64,000 bases of DNA from SB11 sp035906255 (GCA_035906255.1 JAMIFM010000023.1:62001-126000), one strand, 5' to 3'; numbered from the stretch's first letter, positions 1 through 9,786 are shown. The notes: generated by a model from the letters alone, not told the origin. A program made the numbers and translations.

Positions 1-705
1 TATAATACTGAAGAAGAGTTTGTGTTGGATATTGCTGAAAAAATGGCGGGGCTGGAAAGCGAGGCTCCCACTGCTATTTTTGAGCCTGAAGTGATAGCTC
101 AGCCTGAACCACAGGAAGAAGTGCAAGCTCCTGTTGAAGAAATGCAACCCATTGCATTTAAACTATCGCCCGCCGAAGAAAAACCAACTCCTGTTCAAGA
201 GCCCGTTGTTGAAGAAATACATGAAGCCAGCGTTTTAATAACGCCGGGTACTTTTTTTGAGTGGCTTGAACAACTAAAAAAACACACCTCAGAAAAAAAA
301 ACTGAAGAGGTTGCGGTTGTAACTGATGCTATTGATACTCCAATACCGTCACCTATTGTATTGCCAACAACACAGCCTATTATTATTGCGGTTGAAACTC
401 CTGACCCTATAGTAGCCGCTGCGCCTGTAAAAAAATCAAACGTTGATGATATTATCAGCCGTTTCATTGCCATCAACCCTACGATCTCACGTCCTAAAAC
501 TGAGTTTTACAATCCGCTTGTAAAATCGAAGGAGAGTGACACTATGAATGATGATTTGGCTACTGAAACTCTGGCAAGAATATACCGCAGCCAAAACCTT
601 GTTGAGCGGGCAATGGATGTGTACGTTCGTTTAATGGCTAAATACCCCGAAAAGGCAGCCGAATACCAAAAGGCTATTGATGAAATGATTGACGAGGGCG
701 AATAA
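1..705 (+). CDS. hypothetical protein, 5'-truncated by window edge
   Basis: The reading frame is open from the first base to a TAA at 703-705, so the true start lies outside the window; an internal GTG at 22 is in frame but need not be the start. The visible part is about 234 residues. Its first two thirds are low-complexity, rich in Glu, Pro, Val and Ala, and look disordered. The last 45 residues (from about ETLARIYRSQ) look like a helical tetratricopeptide-type hairpin ending in an acidic tail. No catalytic motif is visible. I do not recognise a named family; a role as a scaffold or TPR-type adaptor is only a guess. Confidence 0.75.
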   Translation, partial: YNTEEEFVLDIAEKMAGLESEAPTAIFEPEVIAQPEPQEEVQAPVEEMQPIAFKLSPAEEKPTPVQEPVVEEIHEASVLITPGTFFEWLEQLKKHTSEKKTEEVAVVTDAIDTPIPSPIVLPTTQPIIIAVETPDPIVAAAPVKKSNVDDIISRFIAINPTISRPKTEFYNPLVKSKESDTMNDDLATETLARIYRSQNLVERAMDVYVRLMAKYPEKAAEYQKAIDEMIDEGE

Positions 706-714
706 CCTCTCTCC

Positions 715-930
715 TTATTTATGCAGCCACTTTTCCATACGCTTTTGCAAAAAAGGGATGGCCACAAAAACCATCAATGGCACTGCCATTGCAGTAATAA
801 TCAATGTTCGTAAGGGTAGCGGGTTTATTTGCATCAGATACGGGCCTAAAAAGATAAACATCAGGGTGATGATGGGGTAAATGGCAATCCATATCAACAC
901 AGCCATTTTCCATTTTTTGGGAGGTTTCAT
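715..930 (-). CDS. small two-helix membrane protein
   Basis: A 71-residue protein that starts MKPPKKWKMA and contains two hydrophobic stretches (about residues 9-30 and 42-62) separated by a short proline-containing loop (INPLPLRT), with a basic C-terminus (RMEKWLHK). The pattern resembles small inner-membrane proteins, and the C-terminal membrane part of some antibiotic-biosynthesis-monooxygenase fusions, that begin with a PPKKWK-like motif; I recall the resemblance but cannot confirm it. It converges with the gene that ends at 705, leaving 9 bases between the stops. Function unknown. Confidence 0.65.
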   Translation of the reverse strand: MKPPKKWKMAVLIWIAIYPIITLMFIFLGPYLMQINPLPLRTLIITAMAVPLMVFVAIPFLQKRMEKWLHK

Positions 931-1053
931 CGGTACAATCTAAAAACAGTGTGCTAAGATACTGCAATGCGTATGCCATTGTTTTTAGTATGTAATATAG
1001 CACGTAATTTCACAATCACTTAACATTAATTGCAATTACTTTGCACGCCAATT

Positions 1054-1794
1054 ATGAGCGCAAAACCCACTGAAGCTAATATACACCACGGTAAAAACCC
1101 GCTAAGCAAATACCAAGGCTACTTGGGCGAGTTTGTTTATGGTGGTATTGACGGTTGTGTTACAACATTTGCCGTTGTGGCAGGTGCTGCGGGTGCAGGG
1201 TTGGGCAGTGATGTGATTTTGATTTTAGGCTTTGCTAATTTGTTTGCCGATGGTTTTGCCATGAGCGTGGGCAGTTACTTAAGTGCAAAAGCCGAAAGTG
1301 ATAATTACGCAAAACACAAACGCCACGAATATTGGGAGATTGAAAACTATAGGGAGCGAGAAATTGAAGAAGTGCGGGAAATATATGCTGCCAAAGGTTT
1401 TGAAGGTGAGCTGCTCGAAAAAGCCATCGAGGTTATTACGGCTGATAAAGACCGTTGGGTGGATGTGATGATGAAGGAAGAGCTGGAGATGTTTGAAAGC
1501 AGTAAAGCTCCCATACAATCAGGGTTAATGACCTTTATATCGTTTGTGATAGTAGGGTTTGTACCTATTATGGTGTATGTATTAGACTATCTGCTTATGC
1601 TTGACTTGGGTCAAAAAGCATTCATCTGGTCGGCGGGGTTAACCGCTTTTGGATTCATTAGCATCGGTTATTTAAAATCCATCGTAAACCATACCAGCAA
1701 AAAGAAAGGCATTTTAGAAACCCTTGTACTTGGCACTATTGCGGCCCTTGTGGCCTATTTTCTTGGCGATTTCTTAGAAAGCTTTTTACGGTAA
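1054..1794 (+). CDS. VIT1/CCC1 family transporter (iron/manganese)
   Basis: A 246-residue membrane protein of the VIT1/CCC1 family, which moves Fe2+ or Mn2+ across membranes. The family core is visible: an N-terminal helix with YGGIDGCVTTFAVV, then the motif GFANLFADGFAMSVGSYLS, then a long charged cytoplasmic loop rich in Glu and Lys (about residues 85-155) like the metal-binding region of plant VIT1, then three C-terminal helices. An upstream in-frame TTG-type start would add eight residues, but the ATG at 1054 gives the usual family start. A -7-like TTACTTTG lies at 1036-1043, close to the start. Which metal is carried cannot be told from sequence. Confidence 0.88.
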   Translation: MSAKPTEANIHHGKNPLSKYQGYLGEFVYGGIDGCVTTFAVVAGAAGAGLGSDVILILGFANLFADGFAMSVGSYLSAKAESDNYAKHKRHEYWEIENYREREIEEVREIYAAKGFEGELLEKAIEVITADKDRWVDVMMKEELEMFESSKAPIQSGLMTFISFVIVGFVPIMVYVLDYLLMLDLGQKAFIWSAGLTAFGFISIGYLKSIVNHTSKKKGILETLVLGTIAALVAYFLGDFLESFLR

Positions 1795-1798
1795 CCGT

Positions 1799-2929
1799 TT
1801 AATCAGCCACGTAAAAATCTGAACTCAGGTATTTTTGAGGTACCGTTTGGGTAATTTTATCAAAAATCGGCTCACTGTTGTTTTTTACTAAAAAGCTGTA
1901 AAACTCATCGCGCAGTTTATCCTCAGGTTTGGCAGGGGTTGTAACGTAAAAATCAGTGCCAAATAAAATCTTGTTCCCAATCACAGGGTCGTTCAAATCA
2001 GCCAGCAACTTTTTGTACAAGGCAAAATCATCGTCGGTATTATACAGCGTGTAAGAAATATCGGTATATACGTTCGGAAAATCAGCCATCAGCTTTTTAA
2101 TTTCGGGATACCAACTATTGTTCTTTTTCGATTTGCCCAACATGCTATCTGCACCGCCGTAGTGCGCCATGTTTATCTTCAGGTCTTTAAACCCTAATGT
2201 ATCCAATACATAACGATAATTGCGCGGGTCGGTAAAATTTCGCTGAAAATCATCATTATCCTTAGATTTCAAATCCAAGTAATCCGGCCTGAAACGCGGA
2301 TTACGTTTATTATCCAAGTTCCCCCTGTAATACGTTGGCCCTTGGGTGCAATGTGTTAAAATAGGTATTTGGTGTTGCTGGGCATAACCATACATTTTAT
2401 CCAGCTTTTCATCAAACGGATAGTAGCCTATTGCAGGGTATAGTTTTATTCCTACAAAACCGTGTACTTCAATATAATCCCTCACAAAGTTTAGCACCGC
2501 ATCGCCATTGCTAAACCTGTTAGGGTCAACAAACAAAAAGGGTAGTAAAATATCGGCATACCCGCTATTATTTTTACGTATATCGATAATCTCCTTCAAC
2601 TGATCGCGGTAAATTTTGTTGGGTAACCCTGCCCCCATTTGTTCCATGTCCATAGGCAGCACCACAAATTTTACCGTACCCCACTCCTTGTAAACACTCA
2701 ATAAATCATCAAAAACATTTTTTTGGGTTGCTGAAAGTCCAATCTCAGCAAAGGTGAGGTAACGCCCCAATGAACGTTTTGGTGAGTTTGGAGTAACCCA
2801 GTTTGCAAATTTGGCAATAGTACGGCCTACTCGGTCGCCGCTAATCCAATTGGCAAGGGGAATACCCATAGCGCGGTTGGGTACGCAAGCTAACGTGAAA
2901 ATATGTGTATGACAGTTATAGATGCCCAT
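1799..2929 (-). CDS. amidohydrolase family protein (PF04909-like)
   Basis: A 376-residue protein of the metal-dependent amidohydrolase superfamily, Amidohydro_2 type. The N-terminal metal-binding pair is NCHTHIF (residues 5-11); further expected ligands are ILTHCTQGP, INMAHYGG and the distal aspartate in LFGTDFYV. There is no signal peptide, so it should be cytoplasmic. The next gene on the same strand (2951-3994, upstream) is only 21 bases away, which suggests co-transcription with that membrane protein. It ends 4 bases from the stop of the convergent VIT-type gene. Substrate unknown; related proteins hydrolyse or decarboxylate small cyclic or aromatic acids. Confidence 0.82.
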   Translation of the reverse strand: MGIYNCHTHIFTLACVPNRAMGIPLANWISGDRVGRTIAKFANWVTPNSPKRSLGRYLTFAEIGLSATQKNVFDDLLSVYKEWGTVKFVVLPMDMEQMGAGLPNKIYRDQLKEIIDIRKNNSGYADILLPFLFVDPNRFSNGDAVLNFVRDYIEVHGFVGIKLYPAIGYYPFDEKLDKMYGYAQQHQIPILTHCTQGPTYYRGNLDNKRNPRFRPDYLDLKSKDNDDFQRNFTDPRNYRYVLDTLGFKDLKINMAHYGGADSMLGKSKKNNSWYPEIKKLMADFPNVYTDISYTLYNTDDDFALYKKLLADLNDPVIGNKILFGTDFYVTTPAKPEDKLRDEFYSFLVKNNSEPIFDKITQTVPQKYLSSDFYVAD

Positions 2930-2950
2930 GACAGGTAATGATTTTAGTAA

Positions 2951-3994
2951 TTATTTGTTTTCTTTAAGTGTTTTTTTGGTATCGATTAGTTTTTTAAGGG
3001 CATTGTACCAAAAATCGGCCCCGAATGAAATGGCAAACCCAGTGCTTATCCAGCCTATAAGTGCAAACAATCCAAATTTTAAATATCCCCACCACGAGTC
3101 ATTGGCTTTGTTCTTAACCTCAAAAAACGAGTCTTTATAATCATAAAAGCTTTCCCAGCCTATGGGCAGGTTCAATTCTTCAATAATTTTACCTGCCTCT
3201 TGGGCAGATTGTAAATGCCTTTTTATTAATGAATCTTGGCTAATGTTTGTATTGGTATCTAACGCTTGTTTTTGACTTATGCTATCGGCCGTTGCAACAT
3301 AATTCATAGCCGTTTGCACAATTATCTCACGCTGCGCATCTTCTTTCCACAGGTACTCAACCAAAATAATGCTGTTAACATTAAACACAAGTGCCACCAC
3401 AGAGCCTAACGTTATCATACGCGTTCTAAGGTCTCTCTTAAACCAGCCGCCTGTTCGCTCCATATAGGTATTAAACCACGCCTCTATATTGGCTTTTGCT
3501 TTTTCGATGGCTAAATTTTTATCAAGTCCCTCGCTAATATCAAATATCCACGTTTCGGCAATACGCTTAAAGGGGCCGTCGTTCAACGTATCAATACCGT
3601 TTTTCAGTTTCTCAAAAGGCGAAAGCGTGTCGTACAAAGCATCTTCCAATACATCGTACTTTTTAGTTTCGTGGTTAAACCGTAGGGATTTATTTCTTGA
3701 CCGGTATTGCAATATATCGGCCATAGCTACGGCAAAATGTTCTGAGCTAAGGTTTGACGGAAATACTTTGCGGGTTTCTTTTACACTATCCACCAATGGG
3801 TGGCGGTATAGTTCATCGGCAAAGTTGTAGTTGTGCGGGTCGTTCAGTACTTCGGTCAGCACCTTTTTCAAAAATCGCCCTCTGCGGTTGTATAACGATT
3901 GGTATAACTCGTAAATTCCTGACACGGCTATGCTAAACAGCATATAAATAAAGGCCAGCGATAGCAATACATCAATAGCTTTTGCTTGTAGCAT
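2951..3994 (-). CDS. hypothetical membrane protein
   Basis: A 347-residue protein with an N-terminal hydrophobic segment (about residues 7-28, LSLAFIYMLFSIAVSG), a large soluble region, a second membrane segment near residues 190-212 (MITLGSVVALVFNVNSIILV), another soluble part, and a C-terminal membrane segment (about 310-332). No enzyme motif is visible. It is the upstream partner of the amidohydrolase gene, separated by 21 bases. I have seen similar membrane proteins of unknown function in Bacteroidota but do not recognise a named family. Confidence 0.75.
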   Translation of the reverse strand: MLQAKAIDVLLSLAFIYMLFSIAVSGIYELYQSLYNRRGRFLKKVLTEVLNDPHNYNFADELYRHPLVDSVKETRKVFPSNLSSEHFAVAMADILQYRSRNKSLRFNHETKKYDVLEDALYDTLSPFEKLKNGIDTLNDGPFKRIAETWIFDISEGLDKNLAIEKAKANIEAWFNTYMERTGGWFKRDLRTRMITLGSVVALVFNVNSIILVEYLWKEDAQREIIVQTAMNYVATADSISQKQALDTNTNISQDSLIKRHLQSAQEAGKIIEELNLPIGWESFYDYKDSFFEVKNKANDSWWGYLKFGLFALIGWISTGFAISFGADFWYNALKKLIDTKKTLKENK

Positions 3995-4096
3995 TGTATA
4001 GTTATTGGTTTATAGGTTTTGTGTAAAACTCCCCCAAAATTATTGTTTCTACTTTAATTTAAAACGGGTGGTTTTGTATAAATTTATTACGCGTTT

Positions 4097-5305
4097 TTAC
4101 TTACCCGAAGTTAGCATTGCCTTGTAAATTTCGCCCACACTGTTTTCCCACGTATGCGATAGCGCATAATCAATACGCTTTTGTTTAATATCGGGGTTTG
4201 CTTCATGCAATGCCTGCTCAATCATGTTTAAATAATCTCCTTCATTCTCTGCTAAGTAAACATAATCGTTAAAAATTTCCATTGCTTCGGTTTTTGTAGC
4301 AACAGTGGGCTTGCCCATGGCAAGGTACTCGTCAATCTTTCGCGGATAATTACCTATGGTTACTTCGTTTAATATTTGCGGATTTAGCGCCACATCAAAA
4401 TACGACAAATAGGCGGGCAGCTCATCGGGCTTTTTAGGGCCTGTGAAAAACACATTGGGCAACCCGTGCAATGCACTATTTTTAAACGCATCGTCTTCAG
4501 GGCCTACTAAAATCAAATTCCATTGCGGGCGTTGGCGGGCAATAGCTTCAAGCAGTTTCACATCCAGCCTTAAGCCGTATAGTGCTCCAATGTACCCTAC
4601 ACGAGGGCGGGCAATGTGTTGTATATCCTGCGGTTCGGCATGATGTATATCTGCACTAAATTGTTCAGTCTCGCAGCCCTGCCCCACATAATAACTTTTA
4701 GGATTATGCCTTTGTGCCACCCGCGCCAAATACACCGAGTTGGCAGTTACAGCATTGGCCTTTTTCATTAAGGCAGGTTCAATTCGTAAGCCGTGCCGTT
4801 TCCAATAATCCACCGCCAACAAATTATCGCGGGTATAATAAATGTATTGTGCAGGCTGCAACAGTTCCTTTAGGTAAAAACTGCGGAACATATCACTATC
4901 GTTAAACAGTACTATGTTTTTAAACTCCAACTCAGCAATGGCATTTTTAATTTCACCGGCAAACTTGCGGTTGTTGCGCTTGTTAAAAAAATCAAACAAA
5001 AACCCATCGGGCAGGCGGTTGATAGATTCTAACTTACAATTGGGAAAAAACTGCCAAATGTTATCCCCCACCTTTTGCAATTGGGGTTCTTGTCCGGCCA
5101 TCACAGCCAACCGTTTTTTCACTTGCGGGTCGTCTTTCCTGTTCAAAAGAGTATTGCGGTCAAGCGGAGCATTCACATAAATCACTCTGTTGTTTTTGCT
5201 CACTTCTAATGCAATGTTTTTACAATTACTGCCAATGGGTAAATCCCATGGCTGTAGGCCAACAAACACAAAATCCCTGTCCTTTACATTATACGCACCA
5301 CCCAT
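4097..5305 (-). CDS. glycosyltransferase, GT4/GT1-like
   Basis: A 402-residue protein with the two-domain layout of GT-B glycosyltransferases. The C-terminal half has the usual donor-site pattern: a beta-strand and Gly motif VGYIGALYGLRLD, ILVGPEDDA, FTGPKKPDELPAYLSYFDVALNP, and the EYLAMGKPTVATKTEA motif that binds the nucleotide-sugar. It most resembles the TuaH/WcaI-like cytoplasmic group. It is transcribed divergently from the plus-strand exopolysaccharide operon, with 88 bases between the start codons, so it probably adds one sugar in the same polymer pathway. Confidence 0.83.
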   Translation of the reverse strand: MGGAYNVKDRDFVFVGLQPWDLPIGSNCKNIALEVSKNNRVIYVNAPLDRNTLLNRKDDPQVKKRLAVMAGQEPQLQKVGDNIWQFFPNCKLESINRLPDGFLFDFFNKRNNRKFAGEIKNAIAELEFKNIVLFNDSDMFRSFYLKELLQPAQYIYYTRDNLLAVDYWKRHGLRIEPALMKKANAVTANSVYLARVAQRHNPKSYYVGQGCETEQFSADIHHAEPQDIQHIARPRVGYIGALYGLRLDVKLLEAIARQRPQWNLILVGPEDDAFKNSALHGLPNVFFTGPKKPDELPAYLSYFDVALNPQILNEVTIGNYPRKIDEYLAMGKPTVATKTEAMEIFNDYVYLAENEGDYLNMIEQALHEANPDIKQKRIDYALSHTWENSVGEIYKAMLTSGK

Positions 5306-5393
5306 AGTACTAATAATTTGTTAATATGTTCAGCGACTAAATTAGTTATTTCGGGCATTGCTACAATTTGTTAACAGGTTAATTTAATAAAAA

Positions 5394-6239
5394 ATGTCGC
5401 ACGGCAGCATTTCCATTCTCGCAAAAAAACTACCTAAAACTCTCTTAACGATATCGTTAGCAATAATAGCGGCCATTAGCCTAAATGCACAGTCATCTGT
5501 TACCGAAACCGGTTTCATGTTAGACAATCCGGTAGATACCATCAAAAGAGATACACTTATTTTTAATTTGGATGTGGATATCAGCCAGCAATTGTTGCCG
5601 TTAGATACTATATTGCAAATAGCCTACTCAAACTCACCGAGTATTAAGTACGAGCAGTCGATAATAAAATCCAAAGTGCACGATTACAGGTATAATCGTA
5701 TGCTGTTTTTTCAGGGCTTTAGCGGATTTTACAATTACGCAGTGGGTAACCAAACCATGATTGTTACAGGAACTACCCCTGTGGATAATGCTCAGCTATC
5801 AAACGGTTACAGGGCGGGTGTTAACATCTCCTTACCATTCTCAACCTTGTTTGGGCAAGGGCAAAAAAATAAGACGTTGCGTGCGCTGATTGAGGCTGCA
5901 CACCACCGTCGTGACCAAATTGAATTGGAATTGCGAAGGGAAATTTTGAGGGTGTATGTAAATATGCTTGAAGCCCAACGCAAACTAACTGTGCGTAACG
6001 ATGATGCACAGTCCTCGTTTTTATCGGCGCAGGTTGCCGAAATTGAATTAGGAGAGGGGAAGATAAATACCACGGAATATGCCCGTGTGAAAAATATTTA
6101 TGCTATTGCGCAAAACAACGTTGAGCTTGAGAGAGCTAATTTTTTGCGTGCTTTTTATGATTTTGAAACTTTGGTGGGTGTGGAAATGAAGTATTTGAAA
6201 AAGAAGCCTGCAACTGCCCCAACACCCAATAAAAATTAG
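5394..6239 (+). CDS. TolC-like outer membrane factor of the exopolysaccharide locus
   Basis: A 281-residue secreted protein. A signal peptide ends near SLNAQSS (about residue 34). The rest has an outer-membrane-efflux pattern: TILQIAYSNSPSIKYEQS at the domain start and a long helical hairpin with INTTEYARVKNIYAIAQNN and an ending LVGVEMKYL typical of TolC-family proteins. It is shorter than full TolC (about 430-480), with a single OEP-like half. It is the first gene of the plus-strand operon and stops 3 bases before the Wzc-like gene, so it probably helps form the export route across the outer membrane. Confidence 0.72.
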   Translation: MSHGSISILAKKLPKTLLTISLAIIAAISLNAQSSVTETGFMLDNPVDTIKRDTLIFNLDVDISQQLLPLDTILQIAYSNSPSIKYEQSIIKSKVHDYRYNRMLFFQGFSGFYNYAVGNQTMIVTGTTPVDNAQLSNGYRAGVNISLPFSTLFGQGQKNKTLRALIEAAHHRRDQIELELRREILRVYVNMLEAQRKLTVRNDDAQSSFLSAQVAEIELGEGKINTTEYARVKNIYAIAQNNVELERANFLRAFYDFETLVGVEMKYLKKKPATAPTPNKN

Positions 6240-6242
6240 AGA

Positions 6243-8432
6243 ATGACGCTGCTCGGATTTGTAAGATTAGTGATAAAGAGGCTCCCGTGGCTTATTATAT
6301 TCCCGGGATTACTGGCAGGTTTAGTATTTTACCTTACTAAAAACCTAAGCAAAGAGTACATATCATCTACTATACTTTATACAGGTATTGCTTCAGGCGT
6401 TAATATTACTGACGGTGGTGAGAGCCGCATGGATTATTTTGCCGTTAACACTGCTTTTGATAATCTTATCACTACCATAAAATCAAGAGAAACCCTTGAA
6501 GAAGTGGGTATGAAAGTATTGGCATTGCACCTGCTGCAAACCAAACCCGATATAACCATTATCAATGAAAAGAGCTTTAAAAAGCTGCAAGAAATGGTGT
6601 CGGATTCGCTTCGTAAAGTATTAGTAGTACCGGGTAATATTGATTCTACGTATGCCCGTATCTATCGCATCCGTTCATCGGCCAGCCGCAATGCCATTGC
6701 CGATATTATCAACTCAGGTTCATCACACTATTCGGTATCCAGCATTTTAAGCAGGCTAACCGTAATGCGTAAAATGAACAGCGATATGCTTGAAATGGCC
6801 TTTAGGGCTGATGACCAAGCCGTGTGTATGTACACCTTACGTTTTTTAACAGTGGTGGCCAAACACCGTTACCGCTCAGTAAAAGGGTCTGAAAACCAAA
6901 ACGTAATACGCTATTTTGAAGAGCAACTACGCCGTGCTTTGGTAGATTTAAGAGCCGCCGAAGACCGCCTTAAAAACTTTGGCGTACAAAATCGTATTAT
7001 CAACTACCACGAACAATCAAAATACATTGCTGAAAGTAAAGAGCACATGACCACTGATTACTACAAAGAGGTAATGAGGTTTGGAGCATCAAAAGCAGCA
7101 TTGGAGCGCTTGGAGAAGAAGTTAGATGAGCGCGAGATTGTGGTGGGCAATTACAAAGATTTATTGGCCAAACGGCAAGAACTGGCTGCGGCTAACCGCA
7201 AACTGGCCAACGCAAAAGTATATGGTGAAGCTCCTGAACTGATTGAAGAATTGGAATATGAGTTGGAAACCTTGCAGGAAGAAATGCGCCAACTTGCCAA
7301 ACAATATTACAAGCTGAACAATACGGTTGAAAGTGTGCCCCAGCAAGAATTGCTTGCAGAGTGGTTAAACAAGGTGATTGAATACGAAGAATCGTCGGCA
7401 AGGATTACTGTATTTGAAAAACGCCTGAAAGAATACGACCAGATTTACGATGAGTTTGCGCCGTTAGGCTCAGAGGTAACCCGACTTGAACGAAACGTGG
7501 ATGTAACAGAGAAAGAATACCTTTCTATCCTTCATGGATTAAACCTTGCCAATTTGCGCCAGCAAAACCTTGAAATGGCTAACTCACTCACCATTATGGA
7601 TGAGCCGTTTTTCCCGCTTACCCCGCAAGCCTCAAAGCGTATGATAATGATTATTGCCTCGTTTATTGCGGGTGCAGTATTGTTACTGGCGTTGTTTGTT
7701 GCACAAGAAATATTAGACAATGCCGTACGTAGCCCTGAAAAGGCGGTTAAATCATCAGGACTGACATTGGCGGGGGCTTTGCCTGCCATGCGCAAGGTGA
7801 AATCAAATATAATGGTTGACCAATTGGAGCATTCGCTTACAGAACAACTGGTTACCAGTATTACCATTGCCTTGAAGGAAGCTGAGAAAAAGAGTACCTA
7901 TTACCAAATAAATGCGCTTAGTGCAAGGCAAGGGGATGGGAAAACATGGCTGTGCCAGCGAATGGCCAACCGTTTTGCCCAAATAGGACATAAAGTGCTG
8001 TACCTGTATCCTGCCGATTCGCCATTGGGAGCCATAGAAATGGATGAAAAGGTGATTGCAGTGCCTTACGAAGTTTCGGGTGGTTTTTTTGCTACTGAAG
8101 GCGTACAGGCTTTGCTAACAGGCAAAGGTCTTAGCAGTTTTGAATTTGGTTATGTGTTTTTAGAAATACCTTTCCTTTCGCACAACAGCGTGCCATACGA
8201 TTTAGTTTCACAGGCACATGTATCGCTTTTGGTGATGAACGCTGAACGTTCTTGGACAAGTGCCCACGAGCGTACAACAGGTTTGTATCAAAAAGCAGCC
8301 AAAAACAAAGTAATGCTGGTATTAAACCGCGTTACACCTGAAATGCTTGAAAGTGTTTACGGAGAGATACCTAAACGTCGCTCACCCGTAAGGCGCATTA
8401 TTAAACGCTTTTTAAGCAGAGGTGCGATATAA
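6243..8432 (+). CDS. Wzc-like polysaccharide co-polymerase with degenerate kinase domain
   Basis: A 729-residue protein with a Wzz-type layout: transmembrane helix at about residues 15-33, a long periplasmic part with coiled-coil (about 210-440), a second helix near 466-488, then a cytoplasmic P-loop-like domain. The P-loop reads ARQGDGKT (about residue 560). The Walker A' and B positions are weak (LYLYPADSP; FLEIPFL instead of an aspartate motif), and the C-terminus (RRSPVRRIIKRFLSRGAI) has no tyrosine cluster. It probably sets chain length and links polymerase to export, but may not be an active tyrosine kinase. It follows the TolC-like gene by 3 bases. Confidence 0.83.
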   Translation: MTLLGFVRLVIKRLPWLIIFPGLLAGLVFYLTKNLSKEYISSTILYTGIASGVNITDGGESRMDYFAVNTAFDNLITTIKSRETLEEVGMKVLALHLLQTKPDITIINEKSFKKLQEMVSDSLRKVLVVPGNIDSTYARIYRIRSSASRNAIADIINSGSSHYSVSSILSRLTVMRKMNSDMLEMAFRADDQAVCMYTLRFLTVVAKHRYRSVKGSENQNVIRYFEEQLRRALVDLRAAEDRLKNFGVQNRIINYHEQSKYIAESKEHMTTDYYKEVMRFGASKAALERLEKKLDEREIVVGNYKDLLAKRQELAAANRKLANAKVYGEAPELIEELEYELETLQEEMRQLAKQYYKLNNTVESVPQQELLAEWLNKVIEYEESSARITVFEKRLKEYDQIYDEFAPLGSEVTRLERNVDVTEKEYLSILHGLNLANLRQQNLEMANSLTIMDEPFFPLTPQASKRMIMIIASFIAGAVLLLALFVAQEILDNAVRSPEKAVKSSGLTLAGALPAMRKVKSNIMVDQLEHSLTEQLVTSITIALKEAEKKSTYYQINALSARQGDGKTWLCQRMANRFAQIGHKVLYLYPADSPLGAIEMDEKVIAVPYEVSGGFFATEGVQALLTGKGLSSFEFGYVFLEIPFLSHNSVPYDLVSQAHVSLLVMNAERSWTSAHERTTGLYQKAAKNKVMLVLNRVTPEMLESVYGEIPKRRSPVRRIIKRFLSRGAI

Positions 8433-8447
8433 CCCTTATAAAACCCC

Positions 8448-9773
8448 ATGTGGCAACGGCTAAAACATATTATGCAAAGCAATGCCTTTGCATCGTTAGC
8501 AGGCAATGGGATGGGTGCGGTATTGGGCATTGGCACGCTTGCCATACAAGCCCGCACACTTAGCAAAACCGACTTAGGCAGTTGGCTGGTGTTTATTACC
8601 ACCTTTACCCTTTTTGATGTTATCCGCTCAGGATTGATATTTAACCCCGTTATCCGTAACATGGCAGGGGCAAAAACACAAGTTGAGCAGCAAACCATTG
8701 CAGGCTCAGCTTGGCAATTGTGTGTGCTGTTTACTATTGCTGCGGTTACTATATTTACTCTGCCCGGAATAGCCTTTTACAACTGGTTTGCAAACCTTGA
8801 TATGGGCTTTTTTGTGCAATGGTTTTGGCTGTTGGCAATTATAACCCTTCCCCACAACCTCGCTACTTGGTTTCTAAATGCCTCGCAGCAGTTTAAAAAA
8901 GTACAATGGATACGCATACTAAATCAAGCCCTGTTTTTAGGGTTCAACATAGCTAATTTCAGTCTCAACTGGGGCATTGATTATATCTTTTGGGGCTTTG
9001 TCATCAGCCAGTTAGTCACAACACTACTCACACTTATTCTTGGCTGGAGCCGCATTACCGATTTTAACAAGGGCGATAAACCCACCCGCCAAAAGCTGTT
9101 TAGTTTTGGCAAATACAGTATGCTCACCTTGTTGGTTTCAAACCTGTTACGCAGCAGCGACACTTACATTTTGGGGTTACTGTTAGGCCCCGTTGCAGTT
9201 AGTATTTATAACATACCCCAACGTCTGCTTCAAATTTTTGAAATGCCTATCAGTGCCATCAGCATTACACGGTTACCCGTGTTAGCAGGCTTGCACAGCA
9301 ACGGAAAAAATGAAGAACTGATAAAAGAATTTCACAAAAGCGCAGGTGTGCTGTGGCTGTGCATTATACCCGTAGCGTTGGTATGTTTTATTTTTGCTGA
9401 ACCGTTGGTAGTGTTATTGGGTGGCGAGGGTTTTCGCGAATCGGCATCAGTACTCCGTTTTTTTGCGGTTTATGCTGTCTTTTTACCACTCGAAAGGTAC
9501 AGCGGTATTGGGTTGGATGTAGTAAACCAGCCGCGCATGAACCTTATAAAAGTAATAGCAATGCTTGCCGTAAACATAGTATTTGATTTTGCAGCCATAT
9601 ACCTGTTTCCCGATACCCCCGTTGCAGCCGTAGCAGCTGTTTCGGTGATAACCTTCGGCAGTGGGGTATTATTGGGCTACAAGTTTTTGGGCAAGTATAT
9701 GCAAGTGTCGTTTGCAGGCATTTTAAACAGCGGCTGGCAAGGGATTACCTCACTGGCCGGAAAACTTAAATAG
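8448..9773 (+). CDS. oligosaccharide flippase (Wzx-like)
   Basis: A 441-residue polytopic membrane protein of the MATE/MVF-like polysaccharide flippase superfamily, predicted to turn lipid-linked repeat units from the inner to the outer face of the inner membrane. The opening SLAGNGMGAVLGIGTLAIQA followed by RTLSKTDLGSWLVF is characteristic, as are the later SDTYILGLLLGPVAVSIYN and the repeated pairs of long hydrophobic helices (about twelve). It starts 15 bases after the Wzc-like gene and is followed 13 bases later by the polymerase, as expected in a Wzy-dependent locus. Confidence 0.85.
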   Translation: MWQRLKHIMQSNAFASLAGNGMGAVLGIGTLAIQARTLSKTDLGSWLVFITTFTLFDVIRSGLIFNPVIRNMAGAKTQVEQQTIAGSAWQLCVLFTIAAVTIFTLPGIAFYNWFANLDMGFFVQWFWLLAIITLPHNLATWFLNASQQFKKVQWIRILNQALFLGFNIANFSLNWGIDYIFWGFVISQLVTTLLTLILGWSRITDFNKGDKPTRQKLFSFGKYSMLTLLVSNLLRSSDTYILGLLLGPVAVSIYNIPQRLLQIFEMPISAISITRLPVLAGLHSNGKNEELIKEFHKSAGVLWLCIIPVALVCFIFAEPLVVLLGGEGFRESASVLRFFAVYAVFLPLERYSGIGLDVVNQPRMNLIKVIAMLAVNIVFDFAAIYLFPDTPVAAVAAVSVITFGSGVLLGYKFLGKYMQVSFAGILNSGWQGITSLAGKLK

Positions 9774-9786
9774 ACGAAGAATTATT

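Noticed and set aside
719..1003. 94-residue minus-strand frame
   Set aside because: It overlaps the 715-930 gene in another frame, lacks a hydrophobic or domain pattern, and has no support; read as a shadow.
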